From contig CAZFSM010000003.1 in assembly GCA_964521625.1 (NCBI GenBank), positions 160,030 through 224,029 on the forward strand: DNA of 64,000 nt, in the 5' to 3' direction. The DNA is from UBA1444 sp964521625. GTDB lineage: Bacteria > Bacillota > Negativicutes > UBA1444. The position numbers and the translations under genes were made by a program. The notes under the pieces are model-generated. The model was given only the letters and a program-made list of their open reading frames with translations, made no database searches and was not told the origin of the DNA. Of the stretch, positions 34,764 to 43,585 are shown in pieces (within the stretch, counting starts at the first letter, position 1; each line of letters opens with the position of its first letter).

Positions 34764-35696
34764 TTATTTGCCGGGAAAGGCCAGGAAATACATCAGCAGG
34801 ATATTGATGATCAGCATGGGTACCGCCGTCATCACCTGCGCCCGGATTACCCCGTTCTTATCCTGCATTTCCAGCAGCGCCGCCGGCACCACGTTGAAAT
34901 TGGCAGCCATCGGCGTCAGCAATGTCCCGCAGTAACCGGACAGCATGGCAATCACACCGGCAATTGCCGGATCCGCGCCATGCATTTTGATGACCAGCGG
35001 AATGCCAATGCCGGTAGTAATGACCGCAAACGCGGCAAAGGCATTGCCCATGATCATCGTAAACAGTGCCATGCCCACACAATAGGCCACTACGGTAGCG
35101 AAGCGGATATCAACCGGCACGACGGTGGACACCATATCAGCCACCACTTGCCCGACTCCCGCTTTGGCAAACAGAAAACCGAGCGCCGCCAGAAACTGTG
35201 ACAGAATGATTGCCCAGCCCACGGCGTCCAAAAGCCGCCGCCCTTCTTGAAATGCCTGCACCGGCATTATCCGGGTCAAAGCAAACGCCATAACCAGAGC
35301 GACGACCGAACCAATGCCCAGGCCTACCAAGGCCCCCATCTTCGGCGCCAGCCAGGCGACGAGGAACGTAACCACGGGAACGGCCAGCGCCGGACCAAAC
35401 AGCCACCAACCGATCCGGTCGGCCATCTGGCGACGGAAATCTGCCGCAGCACTCCAATATTCGCCCATCCCCATCCATTTCGCGCCGGCGATCGCCGCCA
35501 TCACGACGACAAGCCCGCCGACCACCGCTGGGGGAATCTCTTTACCCCAAATAAACGTTATGCCGTAAAGACCCCAGAACGTTGCGGTTCCCGCTTTGGT
35601 CAGACCTGATTGTTTTTTGTCCAGCACCGTCAATACAGTGAATGCCAACAGAAAAATGCCGGTAATGGCATATATTTGATCCAATGTAACCATCAT
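34764..35696 (-). CDS. DUF979 family membrane protein, probable permease subunit
   Basis: 310 residues with about nine to ten membrane segments. It starts MMVTLDQIYAITGIFLLAF and has MGNAFAAFAVITTGIGIPLV and SGYCGTLLTPMAANFNVVPA, typical of DUF979. It always occurs beside DUF969 and often beside Pcp. Together they look like a two-part transporter, possibly for pyroglutamate or pyroglutamyl peptides; this role is inferred from context only. The ATG overlaps the DUF969 stop (ATGA). Confidence 0.85.
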   Translation of the reverse strand: MMVTLDQIYAITGIFLLAFTVLTVLDKKQSGLTKAGTATFWGLYGITFIWGKEIPPAVVGGLVVVMAAIAGAKWMGMGEYWSAAADFRRQMADRIGWWLFGPALAVPVVTFLVAWLAPKMGALVGLGIGSVVALVMAFALTRIMPVQAFQEGRRLLDAVGWAIILSQFLAALGFLFAKAGVGQVVADMVSTVVPVDIRFATVVAYCVGMALFTMIMGNAFAAFAVITTGIGIPLVIKMHGADPAIAGVIAMLSGYCGTLLTPMAANFNVVPAALLEMQDKNGVIRAQVMTAVPMLIINILLMYFLAFPGK

Positions 35697-36373
35697 TTCT
35701 GTTCACCTGCCTCATTTGAGCCTGCAGCGCGAATCGCACGGTCCATGAGCAGATAACGGACTCCGGCGACAATAGCGGCTGCCACAGCTGTGGGAATCGC
35801 ATATTCAGCCATTTTCATCAGGTCCACTTTATAGCCGGCATTCTCCAAAACACCTTTGATCAGCAGCAAGCCGCCGGCCGCCGGAAACAACAGCTGACCG
35901 AAGAAGTTACCGTAGTTTTCCGATGAAGCCGACATGCCGCGAATCCGCTCCAGCCAGGCTGCGCTTTTCGCGCCTTCCCGCGCTGCCGCCGCTTCAGTCA
36001 TCGGCGCAATAATCGGACGGATAAAGCTGGGATGCCCGCCCAGCTGCAGTCCCAGTCCCACCGTGACCTGACGGAAGATCTGATAAGCAATCATCACGCG
36101 TCCGGCAGTCAAGGTCTTCATGCTGCGAATTAAATCCTCAGCTTTTTCCCGCAAGCCGAACCGTTCCAAGATGCCGATGACCGGCAACACCAGAATCAGC
36201 AGCGACATGTAGCGGTTGGTGACAAAGGCCTGGCCAATCGCCTCCAAAATCTGCACCGGTGACAGTCCTGCCACCAAGCCCGTGGCAAATCCCGCTGCCA
36301 GAACGACCAACAATGGATTGAACCTGAATAACAAACCGATGATAACGATGGCAACCCCAATGAGTTTAATCAA
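35693..36373 (-). CDS. DUF969 family membrane protein, probable permease subunit
   Basis: 226 residues with five or six membrane segments. It contains the family stretch RQVTVGLGLQLGGHPSFIRP and SASSENYGNFFGQLLFPAAGG. The start is TTG (36371-36373), chosen because GGAGG lies 8 nt upstream and no ATG is near. It begins 41 bp after the Crp-type gene and is coupled to DUF979. It probably forms one transporter with DUF979. Confidence 0.83.
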   Translation of the reverse strand: MIKLIGVAIVIIGLLFRFNPLLVVLAAGFATGLVAGLSPVQILEAIGQAFVTNRYMSLLILVLPVIGILERFGLREKAEDLIRSMKTLTAGRVMIAYQIFRQVTVGLGLQLGGHPSFIRPIIAPMTEAAAAREGAKSAAWLERIRGMSASSENYGNFFGQLLFPAAGGLLLIKGVLENAGYKVDLMKMAEYAIPTAVAAAIVAGVRYLLMDRAIRAAGSNEAGEQK

Positions 36374-36414
36374 GATTCCTGCCTCCTTTTACTTTTGTTT
36401 TATCTGTTTGACGG

Positions 36415-37101
36415 TTATTGCACCCGGTCGGTATAGCCAGCCAGCGCTTCCAGGTCATTGATGACAATCTTCTTGTTTTTCATACTGATCAAGTGTTCCG
36501 CCATGAATTTCTTCAATACGCGGGTTACGGTAATGCGCGAGCAGCCAACATTGTGCGCTAGCTCCCCCTGGGTGAACAAAGTCGAAATCATCCGGGGATC
36601 CTGGCCGGGTTCCAGCGTATCCGAGCAGGCCGACAAGCGAATCAAGGCATCGGCGATCCGGCCGGTAGCGTCATTAAAGGTGTTGTTGGTCAACTGCAAC
36701 AGAATAATCCGGTACTTGCGGGTTATGCTGTTAATAATGCAAGGATACACCTGGGGATTTTTTTCAATCGCTGTTTGCAGCAATTCCCTGTTGATATAGG
36801 ATACTTCGGCGTCTTCCTTGGCCCGGACCAAAAAATTTAGCCCGCCGCCGCAGAACAGATTCATTTCGCCAAATATTTCCCCTGGTCGCATCGTGTACAG
36901 CAATCTTTCCGAGCCCTGAAAACTGAGGATACTTTTGGCGACCTTGCCTCTGACAACGATGGCAAAGCTGGAACGGGCCAGTTCACAGTCAATCGTCTGT
37001 TTTTTCTTATACTGTCGGATCACGCCGCGCTCAGACAACTCATTCAGAAAGTAGTGCCGCATCGCAATCTGCTTTTTTTCATCAAAGACATCTTCGTACA
37101 C
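36415..37101 (-). CDS. Crp/Fnr family transcriptional regulator
   Basis: 228 residues: a cyclic-nucleotide-binding-like beta-roll (about 25-125, with MRPGEIFGEMNLF) and a C-terminal winged helix (QGELAHNVGCSRITVTRVLKKF). No cysteines are placed as in Fnr oxygen sensors. The GTG at 37099-37101 is preferred: GGAGG lies 7 nt before it, while the ATG two codons earlier sits directly on that site. It is cotranscribed with DUF969-DUF979-pcp and probably regulates them. The effector is unknown. Confidence 0.87.
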   Translation of the reverse strand: MYEDVFDEKKQIAMRHYFLNELSERGVIRQYKKKQTIDCELARSSFAIVVRGKVAKSILSFQGSERLLYTMRPGEIFGEMNLFCGGGLNFLVRAKEDAEVSYINRELLQTAIEKNPQVYPCIINSITRKYRIILLQLTNNTFNDATGRIADALIRLSACSDTLEPGQDPRMISTLFTQGELAHNVGCSRITVTRVLKKFMAEHLISMKNKKIVINDLEALAGYTDRVQ

Positions 37102-37337
37102 GAGCATCCCTCCTGTATTAGCTCGATTCGGGACCAGAGAGACGCATTCCTGCTTGCGTTGTGTGATTTATTTGACTATTAATTCGTATTATAAGATAGC
37201 TACTACTTTAAAAATGTATCACCGACTACATAATGGCATTTCGGAGGATAAAAAAACGAAGGAAACGGCCGCTTTCTATAACCCAAAGCACTGCCGATCC
37301 CTTCGTATTGTCTGTAATGAATTGCTTCGCAGCTATC

Positions 37338-38870
37338 TCAGCCTTGCGCCTGCAGATCGCCGACGATGGCTTCCACCTGGTTCACGATTGTTTCACCGAC
37401 CAACAATCGGTACACTGTCGCAATATCCTCGGCCGGAACCCGGTCTTCGTCCAGATGCGGCACTTCCGCCCGGACAGCCTGATGCGCGGCCCGCACGCCA
37501 ACGCCCGGGTCCAGTGGTTTCAAGAAGTCGAGTCCCTGCGCTGCGACCAACATCTCAATCGCAATAACATGGCGGACGTTTTCGAGAATCTCGCGCGACT
37601 GCCTAGCCGCAATCGTGCCCATGCTGACATGGTCCTCCTGATTGGCCGAAGTAGGAATCGAGTCGACGCAGGCGGGGTGAGCCAGCACTTTGTTCTCTGA
37701 AACGAGAGCCGCCGCCGTGTATTGGGTGATCATCAGGCCGGAATCGACGCCGGGATAAGCCGTAAGAAACGGCGGCAAATCGCTGAGATGCGCATCCAGC
37801 ATCCGGTTCACCCGCCGCTCGGAAATGCTGCCGATCTCCGCCAGCGCCGTCTTCAGATAATCCATCACGAGAGCCACCGGTTGTCCATGGAAATTGCCTC
37901 CAGAGATCACTTCGCCCGTGTCGGGGAAAATCAACGGATTATCGGTAGCCGAATTCATCTCGATCACAATCGTTTCCTGGGCCCGGCGCACTGCGTCTTT
38001 GGACGCGCCATGCACCTGCGGCACGCAGCGCAGTGAATAGGCATCCTGCACCTTGCCGCAATGCTCGTGCGATTCCATGATCCGACTATCAGATGTTAAT
38101 CTCAGCAGATTGCCGCTGGTCGCCAGCTGGCCCGGATGCGGCCGTATTCGGCTAATCCGCTCGTCATAGGCGGCGCGGGTTCCCCGCAACGCTTCCAGCG
38201 ACATCGCAGCCGCGATGTCAGCCGCTTTCATCAGCAGCGCGGCATCGTGGACAACCAAAGCGCCAACTGCCGTCATGATCTGGGTGCCGTTAATCAGCGC
38301 CAACCCTTCTTTAGCGGCAAACGCCACCGGCGACAAGCCAACCGCCGCCAGTGCTGCGGCTCCTGTCACCAATTTTCCGGCGACGAACGCCTTGCCTTCG
38401 CCCATCAGCACCAGGGCGATGTGTGATAACGGTGACAAATCACCGCTGGCGCCCACTGATCCCTTGCTGGGTACTGCCGGATACACACCCCGGTTGAGCA
38501 GTTCCAGCAACATATCGACCGTAGCCGGCCGGATGCCCGAATAGCCTTTAACCAGTGAATTGGCCCGCATCAGCATGGCAGTCCGTACCACATCCTCAGG
38601 CAGGCACTCGCCGACTCCCGCAGCATGACTCAAAATCAAGTTTCGCTGCAAAGCTTCGCGCTCTTCCGGCGAAATCCAGATTTGGCTGAGATTGCCGAAA
38701 CCGGTGGAAATGCCGTAAACCGGTGTGGTGGAATCCAGTAACTTTTCGACGATGGCGCGACTGGCTGCCAACTGTTGCCGCCCGGCCGCACTGATTTCAA
38801 CTGTTTCCCGTTGTCTTGCCACCCGAACGACTTCAGAGAGAGTCAGCGAGTTTCCGTCAATACTTATCAT
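37338..38870 (-). CDS. hutH: Histidine ammonia-lyase
   Basis: 510 residues, the HutH length. The Ala-Ser-Gly that forms the MIO electrophile is at about residue 142 in GSVGASGDLSPLSH. Other active-site parts are TPVYGISTGFG, NLILSHAAGVGE and SATDNPLIF. It turns histidine into urocanate and ammonia. No hutU, hutI or ftcD is in the window, so either the rest of the pathway is elsewhere or the enzyme is another aromatic amino acid lyase or mutase. The ATG at 38868-38870 is chosen over one three codons upstream because of the spacing to AGGA. It follows the methyltransferase gene by 38 bp. Confidence 0.88.
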   Translation of the reverse strand: MISIDGNSLTLSEVVRVARQRETVEISAAGRQQLAASRAIVEKLLDSTTPVYGISTGFGNLSQIWISPEEREALQRNLILSHAAGVGECLPEDVVRTAMLMRANSLVKGYSGIRPATVDMLLELLNRGVYPAVPSKGSVGASGDLSPLSHIALVLMGEGKAFVAGKLVTGAAALAAVGLSPVAFAAKEGLALINGTQIMTAVGALVVHDAALLMKAADIAAAMSLEALRGTRAAYDERISRIRPHPGQLATSGNLLRLTSDSRIMESHEHCGKVQDAYSLRCVPQVHGASKDAVRRAQETIVIEMNSATDNPLIFPDTGEVISGGNFHGQPVALVMDYLKTALAEIGSISERRVNRMLDAHLSDLPPFLTAYPGVDSGLMITQYTAAALVSENKVLAHPACVDSIPTSANQEDHVSMGTIAARQSREILENVRHVIAIEMLVAAQGLDFLKPLDPGVGVRAAHQAVRAEVPHLDEDRVPAEDIATVYRLLVGETIVNQVEAIVGDLQAQG

Positions 38871-38908
38871 TTCGCCCATCCTTTATCCATACTAAATTGG
38901 GTTGAGGT

Positions 38909-39583
38909 TTACTTCAGGGCATAAAATCCCGCCTGCAAACCGGAGGCCCATAAAATCTCCACTGTGGAAAACCCGACCTGGCGCAATAGTTGCAGGTGCT
39001 CTTCAATGGGTATCGGCAATAGTTCGACGCCATAGCGACTGATGTGTTTTTCTACCTCTTCGGCCGGTTTGCCGCTGGCCAGCTGATGCTGCCGCCAGCG
39101 CTCTAGTCCGATCACCGTTGCCGCGTCGGAACAGGGCCGGATGGTTTCAAATGTCACATAGACGCCGCCCGGCTTTAGCGCCGCAAAGCAATTCTCAGTC
39201 GCCTGCCGGCGCTGCTCTTTAGTCAGATAGTGATGCGACATGATTGCCGTGACCACGTCGACCGGCGTTGCCAGTGACAAGGTTTCACTGCCGGACTGTA
39301 TATATTGGGCTGCAACTCCCTGCATCTTTTCTCTGGCGATGTCCAGCATCGCCGCCGAGGGATCACAAAGAATAAACTTCAGCCCGGCAAAACGCGCTAC
39401 CGCTTTGGCCGCCAGGTTGCCGGTGCCGCAGCCCGTGTCCAGCCATAACGCAGGTTCCGGCATCACCGTGTGGACTATGTCCAGCGTTTCCAAATGAAAT
39501 TGCGAATAACGGGGAATCGTTTTTTCGACATTGGCATCGTATAGCGCCGCTGACTGCGAAGTCGTGTTATCGCGATTTGTCAT
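38909..39583 (-). CDS. Class I SAM-dependent methyltransferase
   Basis: 224 residues with the SAM-binding motif LWLDTGCGTGNLAAKAV (about residues 45-60), the acidic residue in FILCDPSAAMLDIA, and a post-motif AALKPGGVYVTFET. It is a small-molecule-type methyltransferase with no recognisable substrate domain. The start (MTNRDNTTSQ) has GGGAGGT upstream; the open frame extends further but into the preceding gene. It lies between the DUF4337 gene and hutH. Confidence 0.82.
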   Translation of the reverse strand: MTNRDNTTSQSAALYDANVEKTIPRYSQFHLETLDIVHTVMPEPALWLDTGCGTGNLAAKAVARFAGLKFILCDPSAAMLDIAREKMQGVAAQYIQSGSETLSLATPVDVVTAIMSHHYLTKEQRRQATENCFAALKPGGVYVTFETIRPCSDAATVIGLERWRQHQLASGKPAEEVEKHISRYGVELLPIPIEEHLQLLRQVGFSTVEILWASGLQAGFYALK

Positions 39584-39603
39584 ATTACCTCCCGGTTGTC
39601 CGC

Positions 39604-40179
39604 TCATGGCGCTATCGCCAGGGCGTAGAAAAACGCCACAATTCCGCCGACGCCGCTGATCGCCCCCGCATACCAATACACATGGTTCTTGCTGATCGAG
39701 GACAACGACGAGAACAAGATGCCAATTTGCAGCAAAATCAAGGCCCGGCCAAAATTGCCGCCATAGACCTGATAGTTGTCACGGGCGTCTTCCAACTTCT
39801 TGGCATCGGCCATGATCTCGGCTTTTTCTTTTTTATAACGGGCTATTTCCTTGTCGTATTCGGCTGTTTTTTCCCGGAAGCTTTTTTCAATGGCCGGCGT
39901 TGTCTGTTGGATCAGCCCCATCATATCGCGCTGGGTTTGATAGGCTGTCTCCTTGATGCTTTTCGCCTGGTAGTAAGCCCACTGGTCTGAAGCCTGACTC
40001 TGCGCCAACACCATTTTTGTGCTGTAAGCTCCAGCCTTGAATGAAGCCAATGTCGCACAAACTGCTAAAAACAGGGTAGTGATGGCAATCAGCGTTGGGA
40101 TATGGTCCTTCCATGTTTTTGCGGCCGGCGTGCTGGTGGTTTCTTTAATTCCCTGCGTTTCCTTGGTTGTCTCGGACAT
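39604..40179 (-). CDS. DUF4337 family membrane protein
   Basis: 191 residues. A first membrane segment (about 28-48, LIAITTLFLAVCATLASF) is followed by a charged coiled-coil stretch (about 75-135, EYDKEIARYKKEKAEIMADA) and two more membrane segments at the C-terminus. This matches DUF4337, whose function is unknown. The ribosome binding site (AAAGGATG) is about 12 nt from the ATG, longer than usual. Confidence 0.75.
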   Translation of the reverse strand: MSETTKETQGIKETTSTPAAKTWKDHIPTLIAITTLFLAVCATLASFKAGAYSTKMVLAQSQASDQWAYYQAKSIKETAYQTQRDMMGLIQQTTPAIEKSFREKTAEYDKEIARYKKEKAEIMADAKKLEDARDNYQVYGGNFGRALILLQIGILFSSLSSISKNHVYWYAGAISGVGGIVAFFYALAIAP

Positions 40180-40254
40180 GTTGCTGTTTCATCCTTTCTG
40201 TTTGCTGATCATAAATTTTCTTTCATTTATAGTTGCGGTTCAAACTCCTTCGTT

Positions 40255-41103
40255 TTATTTATATGGTTTGCGCAGTTCGGCCAGTTCCTGGCGGCGGGCG
40301 ATAAAGTTCTGCTTTATTGCTTCCAGGCGTTCTGCATGTTCTGTCATGCCTGCCGGTGAGTAACGATAGTGCTCCGGCGAATTCCACTGGCAATCCAGCG
40401 TCTGTCCCGGTTGCCCAGCGGTCCCGACCGTGCCGACGGCGCCACACATTACACAAGCAATCGCGCCGGTATTTTTCAACCGCAGCAAGCCACTGCCACA
40501 GGCAGCACACACAATCTCGGCCGGATCCTGTCCAGCCTGCAACAGCTTGTCGCCAGCCGGCGGCGCTGAATCAGCCAGTAACCGCAACACCATTTTTGTA
40601 GCCTGGTCCAAAGTCTCCGACCGCACCACTTCGCCGGGATTTGCTGCATGAACCGGCAATACCCCGACCACATCGAGATGCAGGAATCGGGCCACACTGA
40701 CCGTCGCTTCCACTCCATAACCTTGCCAGCCTTCGACGCCGTAAGGTACCGCGACCACGCAGCGGCGGCCTGTGTAAGCGTCCGCCTCAGTCATCACACT
40801 GATCAGGCGATCATTGACCAGTTTCAGCCGGGTATGCATGCCCAGGAAGTACACCGGCGATGCCAGGATCACCGCGTCCGCCTGCCTCACCTGTCGCAGC
40901 AGCTCATTAAATTCATCGTTAATTATACAGGAAACGCCCTTATCCAGACAAGCATAACAAGCTTTGCACGGCTCTATCGCAAGGTCCGGCAGACGCAGCA
41001 GCTTTTTTTCCAACGAATCCGGCAGCGCCGCCAACATCGCTTTGGCCAGAATCTCTGAATTACCGGTCTTGCGGGCCGAGGACACGATCGCCAACACTTT
41101 CAT
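40255..41103 (-). CDS. NADPH-dependent FMN reductase/flavodoxin-like protein with C-terminal Cys region
   Basis: 282 residues. The first 190 are a flavodoxin-fold iron-sulfur-flavoprotein-like reductase: VLAIVSSARKTGNSEILAKA, CKACYACLDKGVSCIINDEF and ADAVILASPVYFLGMHTRLK. The CxxC-x2-C pattern with a further Cys recalls the compact 4Fe-4S site of iron-sulfur flavoproteins. The last 90 residues contain a zinc-ribbon-like CAACGSGLL...CVMCGAVG, an unusual addition. The ATG at 41101-41103 has GGGGGAG upstream; the frame extends upstream into the gap after the molybdopterin gene without a site of its own. Confidence 0.82.
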   Translation of the reverse strand: MKVLAIVSSARKTGNSEILAKAMLAALPDSLEKKLLRLPDLAIEPCKACYACLDKGVSCIINDEFNELLRQVRQADAVILASPVYFLGMHTRLKLVNDRLISVMTEADAYTGRRCVVAVPYGVEGWQGYGVEATVSVARFLHLDVVGVLPVHAANPGEVVRSETLDQATKMVLRLLADSAPPAGDKLLQAGQDPAEIVCAACGSGLLRLKNTGAIACVMCGAVGTVGTAGQPGQTLDCQWNSPEHYRYSPAGMTEHAERLEAIKQNFIARRQELAELRKPYK

Positions 41104-41122
41104 CTGATTCTCCCCCTGACAT

Positions 41123-42328
41123 TTATTGTGTTTTTGGCTTGCCAATCCAGGCATCGACCGGGTAACCCCGTTCTTCCCAGTATCCTTTGTGCGGCGCCGC
41201 GATCAACTCCATGCCGATCAGCCACTTCACCGCCTTGTAGGCGAACATCTGCGGCACAACCAGTCGTACCGGGCCGCCCAGGTCGGAAGGAATTTCGCTG
41301 CCGTCCAGTAAAACGGCCGCCATCACGTCATCCAGGCGCGCCTGATCGATCGACAACGTATCGGTGTATATCGTTTCAGCGGAAAAAAACTTGATATAGC
41401 GAGCCTCCGGTTTTACGCCGACCCGGTCGAGCAGCTCCGACAGCCGGACCCCTTCATAGGTAATCTGGAAGACCGACCAGCCCTCGACGCAGTGAAAATC
41501 GCTCACCTGGACCCTGCGCGGCAGTTTGAGAAACTCTTCCCAGCGCAAAACCATCGGTTTATCGACCAGGCCGCCAATCTTAAACTGCCAGCCGGCAGAA
41601 TCGGCGCAGGGAGTTTCCCGTTCAATTTTGTAGACCTTGAACTTTCCGGTATAGCCGCCGCCTTTTGGGGGAAGCGATTCTGGCAAGGGTACCGGCCTGG
41701 GCTGCATCTTGTTGCATTGGGTGAAGAACGCCATTGTTTCGGTTTTAGTCCGTGCCGCCTGTTGACCAATCCAGCGCCAGGCCACCACAATGCCGCCAAA
41801 TAGGGCGGCCCCGGCAAGATAACGGAGAAAGCCCCGTCGGTTTTGCGTCGGTGCTGCGGTGTTTGCGATGGTTGAAGCCGTTGCAATCCCTGATTCACGA
41901 CTCTGCCGCCAGCGACTGACTAAGGAAAAGACCAGATGCGGCGTCCCCGTCAGTGCAGCAACGCCAGCCAGCCAAAGGTGCGCTTGATAAAAAAAATTGC
42001 TGCCCGGTCCGACCCAGCCAACTAAAAGCAAGGCAAGCAACCCGACGCCGCTCAGCGCCAGTAAGGTCGAAACCGCCATCAATAGCGCCAGGTAACCGCG
42101 CCGATTCAGCCCCTCGTTTTTCCCCTGACGAAATGACCAAAAAAAGGGGGTATTGGTCAGCAGGAGCAAAACGAACAGCACTCCACTCACTTCATGCAGC
42201 GAACGCAACAGAAAACGGAATTCCGCCACCGCCCCCCGCCAGGTTTCACCGTGCAGCAGCCCCGCAGTCAAGAGCAGTACCACAAAAACAACACCTATCA
42301 CCTGATGCAGCAACCGTTGAATATTCAT
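41123..42328 (-). CDS. Fused membrane cytochrome-b-like and molybdopterin-binding oxidoreductase
   Basis: 401 residues. Residues 1-145 are four membrane segments with histidines at regular positions (RLLHQVIGVVF, SLHEVSGVLF, YQAHLWLAG, GTPHLVFSL), as in haem b membrane anchors. A fifth segment (about 167-185, preceded by RRGFLRYL) leads to a soluble sulfite-oxidase/MsrP-type molybdopterin domain with the Mo-ligand Cys in SDFHCVEGWSVFQITYEGV. The fold would place the catalytic domain outside the membrane. This resembles MsrP and MsrQ joined in one chain. The substrate is unknown; oxidised protein methionine or another S- or N-oxide is possible. Confidence 0.82.
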   Translation of the reverse strand: MNIQRLLHQVIGVVFVVLLLTAGLLHGETWRGAVAEFRFLLRSLHEVSGVLFVLLLLTNTPFFWSFRQGKNEGLNRRGYLALLMAVSTLLALSGVGLLALLLVGWVGPGSNFFYQAHLWLAGVAALTGTPHLVFSLVSRWRQSRESGIATASTIANTAAPTQNRRGFLRYLAGAALFGGIVVAWRWIGQQAARTKTETMAFFTQCNKMQPRPVPLPESLPPKGGGYTGKFKVYKIERETPCADSAGWQFKIGGLVDKPMVLRWEEFLKLPRRVQVSDFHCVEGWSVFQITYEGVRLSELLDRVGVKPEARYIKFFSAETIYTDTLSIDQARLDDVMAAVLLDGSEIPSDLGGPVRLVVPQMFAYKAVKWLIGMELIAAPHKGYWEERGYPVDAWIGKPKTQ

Positions 42329-42492
42329 CCCGCGTCACGCCCCTTCATCCCGGTTTGGTGATGCCTGATATTTTTTCTGTAATTATTTATATTTCAGCTT
42401 TTCAAACCATAATCCCTTTGTTTAAAAGTGTTTCATTCGTTTTGTTTTTGGTTGTAAACTTTTCCCTGTTAAAGCAAAAAAATCTGTGATAG

Positions 42493-42498
42493 TATAAT
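42493..42498 (+). promoter_or_regulatory. -10 element of the chemoreceptor-like gene at 42574
   Basis: TATAAT at 42493-42498, with a weak TTAAAG 18 nt upstream as -35. The start codon is 75 bp further on. Confidence 0.4.
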
Positions 42499-42573
42499 TA
42501 AGTTGATTAAGTTTTCTGCATATTTTTATCGAACAATATAAAAAGACACAATAAAATAGCAGGAGGGGATCCA

Positions 42574-43431
42574 ATGGCTGAGTATCCAGACAAAAACCGG
42601 TCGGCATCAGAACTACTGGAAATGGCGGCTGAACTGTCACCCTATTTCAACGACATGATCGCAGGCGACATCGGCGTCTCTGTGATCAGAGACGGCAAAT
42701 ACATCGCCTATGTACCGGCCAGTTCACTCGACTTCAAAAATAAAATCGGCGACCCTGTCAAGGGTAAGGTCAGTCTGGATTGTCTACAAACCGGACAAAA
42801 TATAACCCAGGTCATAACCCGTGAAAAATCTGCTTATGGCGCTGCCTATGTCGCCTGCGCCATGCCATTCAAGGACGGAAATTCAGTCGTGGGCTGCGTC
42901 ACCACAACCCAAACGGTGGAAAAGCAGGACAAAATCATCTCTATCGGCGGTGAATTGGCTGCCTCCTCGCAGGAACTCAATGCCGGCATGGAAGAGCTGG
43001 CTGCCAGCGCCCAGGAAGTGGCGGGAACCACTGGCGAACTGACCCGACTCAGTCAGGAGGTCGCCCAGGCGGCCCGGCAGATGGATGAAGTGGTTTCCTT
43101 TATCAAGAACATTGCCGGCCAGACCAATCTGCTAGGGCTTAATGCCGCCATTGAAGCGGCCCGGGTCGGCGAACAGGGCCGCGGATTTGGCGTAGTCGCG
43201 GAAGAAGTGCGAAAATTGGCCACCTCCAGTGCTGAATCAGTTAAAACCATCACGAAGTCATTGCAACAGGTTCTGGCTTCGATCGATTCCCTTTCCAGCA
43301 AACTTTCCGTCATCGACCGCAATGTGGCCGAACAATCGACGGCTGTCAGCGAAATGACGAAATTCAGCCAGAATCTCGCTGTGCTGGCCAATGAACTGTC
43401 GCAGGTTTCCTCCACACTGTTTGATGATTAA
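42574..43431 (+). CDS. Soluble methyl-accepting chemotaxis-like transducer (paralogue 2)
   Basis: 285 residues without membrane segments. The sensory domain (1-120: GDIGVSVIRDGKYIAYVPA, then MPFKDGNSVVGCVTTTQT) and the shortened signalling domain with IAGQTNLLGLNAAIEAARVG match the genes at 11541 and 44767. A ribosome binding site GGAGGGG precedes the ATG. Downstream is a good hairpin (43476-43510), so it is a single-gene unit. Confidence 0.87.
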   Translation: MAEYPDKNRSASELLEMAAELSPYFNDMIAGDIGVSVIRDGKYIAYVPASSLDFKNKIGDPVKGKVSLDCLQTGQNITQVITREKSAYGAAYVACAMPFKDGNSVVGCVTTTQTVEKQDKIISIGGELAASSQELNAGMEELAASAQEVAGTTGELTRLSQEVAQAARQMDEVVSFIKNIAGQTNLLGLNAAIEAARVGEQGRGFGVVAEEVRKLATSSAESVKTITKSLQQVLASIDSLSSKLSVIDRNVAEQSTAVSEMTKFSQNLAVLANELSQVSSTLFDD

Positions 43432-43475
43432 CTTCGCGAAAACGCCTTAAGCTCTCTTTATCTACATGGTTTATT

Positions 43476-43510
43476 ATAAACCCGCTGCCCCTTTGGCGCA
43501 GCGGGTTTAT
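43476..43510 (+). terminator. Terminator of the chemoreceptor-like gene at 42574
   Basis: ATAAACCCGCTGC pairs perfectly with its complement at 43498-43510 around a 9-nt loop. The following sequence is only weakly T-rich. Confidence 0.7.
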
Positions 43511-43585
43511 CTCTTGTCATCCAAACTAAAATGCGGTAGAATGTCAACGTGCGTCGAGCAAATGTTCATTGGTAAAGGAGTAATC

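Noticed and set aside
37108..37337. Small gene between hutH and the Crp-type gene
   Set aside because: Open frames there have no ribosome binding site and are shadows of hutH; no clear terminator seen either.
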